A stretch of DNA of 29,273 bases from Ilumatobacteraceae bacterium. GTDB taxonomy: Bacteria; Actinomycetota; Acidimicrobiia; Acidimicrobiales; Ilumatobacteraceae. A program made the translations under genes and the position numbers. Shown here piece after piece: positions 29,113-29,273 of this stretch. The first letter of the stretch is position 1. Each line of letters opens with the position of its first letter. The notes beneath the pieces were generated by a model. That model did no database searches. It was not told the DNA's origin and saw only the letters and a program-made list of their open reading frames with translations. The stretch is from assembly GCA_023263465.1 (NCBI GenBank), contig JALQWV010000196.1, positions 1-29,273 on the forward strand. Direction: 5' to 3'.

Positions 29113-29273
29113 TTCGACGCTTTCTGCCACTTCTCCGCCCGAATGCGTAAGCAATGATGACTACAACCCCACCCGCTACAGCCGCATAAGTTGCAATGGA
29201 TGTCTTATTGCGCTCTGTGGTGCCTTGTATGTCATCTTGAAGTGCCTTGAACTTTTGCTCAAGGTCACTACGG
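29090..29273 (-). CDS. Partial small membrane protein (5' end beyond the window)
   Basis: The minus-strand frame is open from the right edge to a TAA at 29090-29092, giving 60 visible residues. A charged, coiled-coil-like start ('SDLEQKFKALQDDIQGTTER') is followed by one hydrophobic helix ('IATYAAVAGGVVVIIAYAFG') and a basic end ('RRSGRKRRSVLEIRR'). This suggests a single-pass membrane protein with the basic tail in the cytoplasm. The start is outside the window. I do not recognise a named family. Confidence 0.6.
   Translation of the reverse strand, partial: RSDLEQKFKALQDDIQGTTERNKTSIATYAAVAGGVVVIIAYAFGRRSGRKRRSVLEIRR

Noticed and set aside
1..29273. tRNA, rRNA, insertion sequences, integrases, phage or defence genes.
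   Set aside because: No cloverleaf-like or rRNA-like stretch, transposase motif, terminal repeats or defence-family protein was seen on either strand.

Overview
The window is a chromosomal segment of an actinobacterium with roughly balanced GC. The evidence is the complete Pup-proteasome gene set, a WhiB protein, a GarA-like FHA gene next to FtsR-type MerR, DUF151 and second MerR genes, and an actinobacterial DUF4193 protein. Several lineage-restricted proteins and the modest GC make me favour an Acidimicrobiia-type organism, but that is inference. I see no rRNA, tRNA, insertion sequence, phage gene or CRISPR array. The DNA is almost fully coding, with no gene-free stretch over 300 bases.

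Layout. Bases 1-2373 hold a truncated EamA-type transporter, a DUF554 membrane protein, an SRAP (YedK/HMCES-like) DNA-protein crosslink sensor and a HIT hydrolase. Bases 2412-5272 hold pgsA, a zinc-ribbon/FHA protein, an FtsR-type MerR regulator, a DUF151 bifunctional-nuclease-type protein and a second MerR protein; the last four match the order of Mycobacterium tuberculosis Rv1827-Rv1830. Bases 5282-10543 are a mixed metabolic stretch: small helical protein, sphingosine-phosphate-lyase-like PLP decarboxylase, zinc-finger protein, threonine aldolase, WhiB, a kinase-fold protein and a gamma-carbonic-anhydrase-like protein. Bases 10618-15704 hold a large lineage-specific basic protein, a crotonase, a three-gene DUF4193 operon and a double-length ThyX-like protein. 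Bases 15751-20161 (minus) hold tatA/B-tatC-helY plus an orphan lipid-kinase C-terminal domain. A GDPD gene and lepB follow. Bases 21541-27708 (minus) form a compact operon mpa-dop-pup-prcB-prcA-pafA. A monocluster ferredoxin is divergent from mpa; trmI and two small proteins close the window.

How the genes work together. Pup is deamidated by Dop, ligated to substrates by PafA, recognised by the Mpa coiled coils and delivered to the PrcB/PrcA 20S core. The TatA/TatC and signal peptidase genes serve protein export. The FHA/MerR/DUF151 block is a conserved regulatory neighbourhood.

Two genome-scale habits stand out. Many genes have a TANNNT -10 hexamer exactly six bases before the start codon, which suggests leaderless transcription and helps fix starts. 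Four of six convergent gene pairs share one YTAR tetranucleotide as both stop codons. The less usual proteins are the double ThyX with complementary degenerate motifs, the orphan YegS-like domain, the Asp-containing ferredoxin, the carbonic-anhydrase homologue with a replaced metal ligand and the unrecognised 434-residue protein. I did not find a clearly new multi-gene system.
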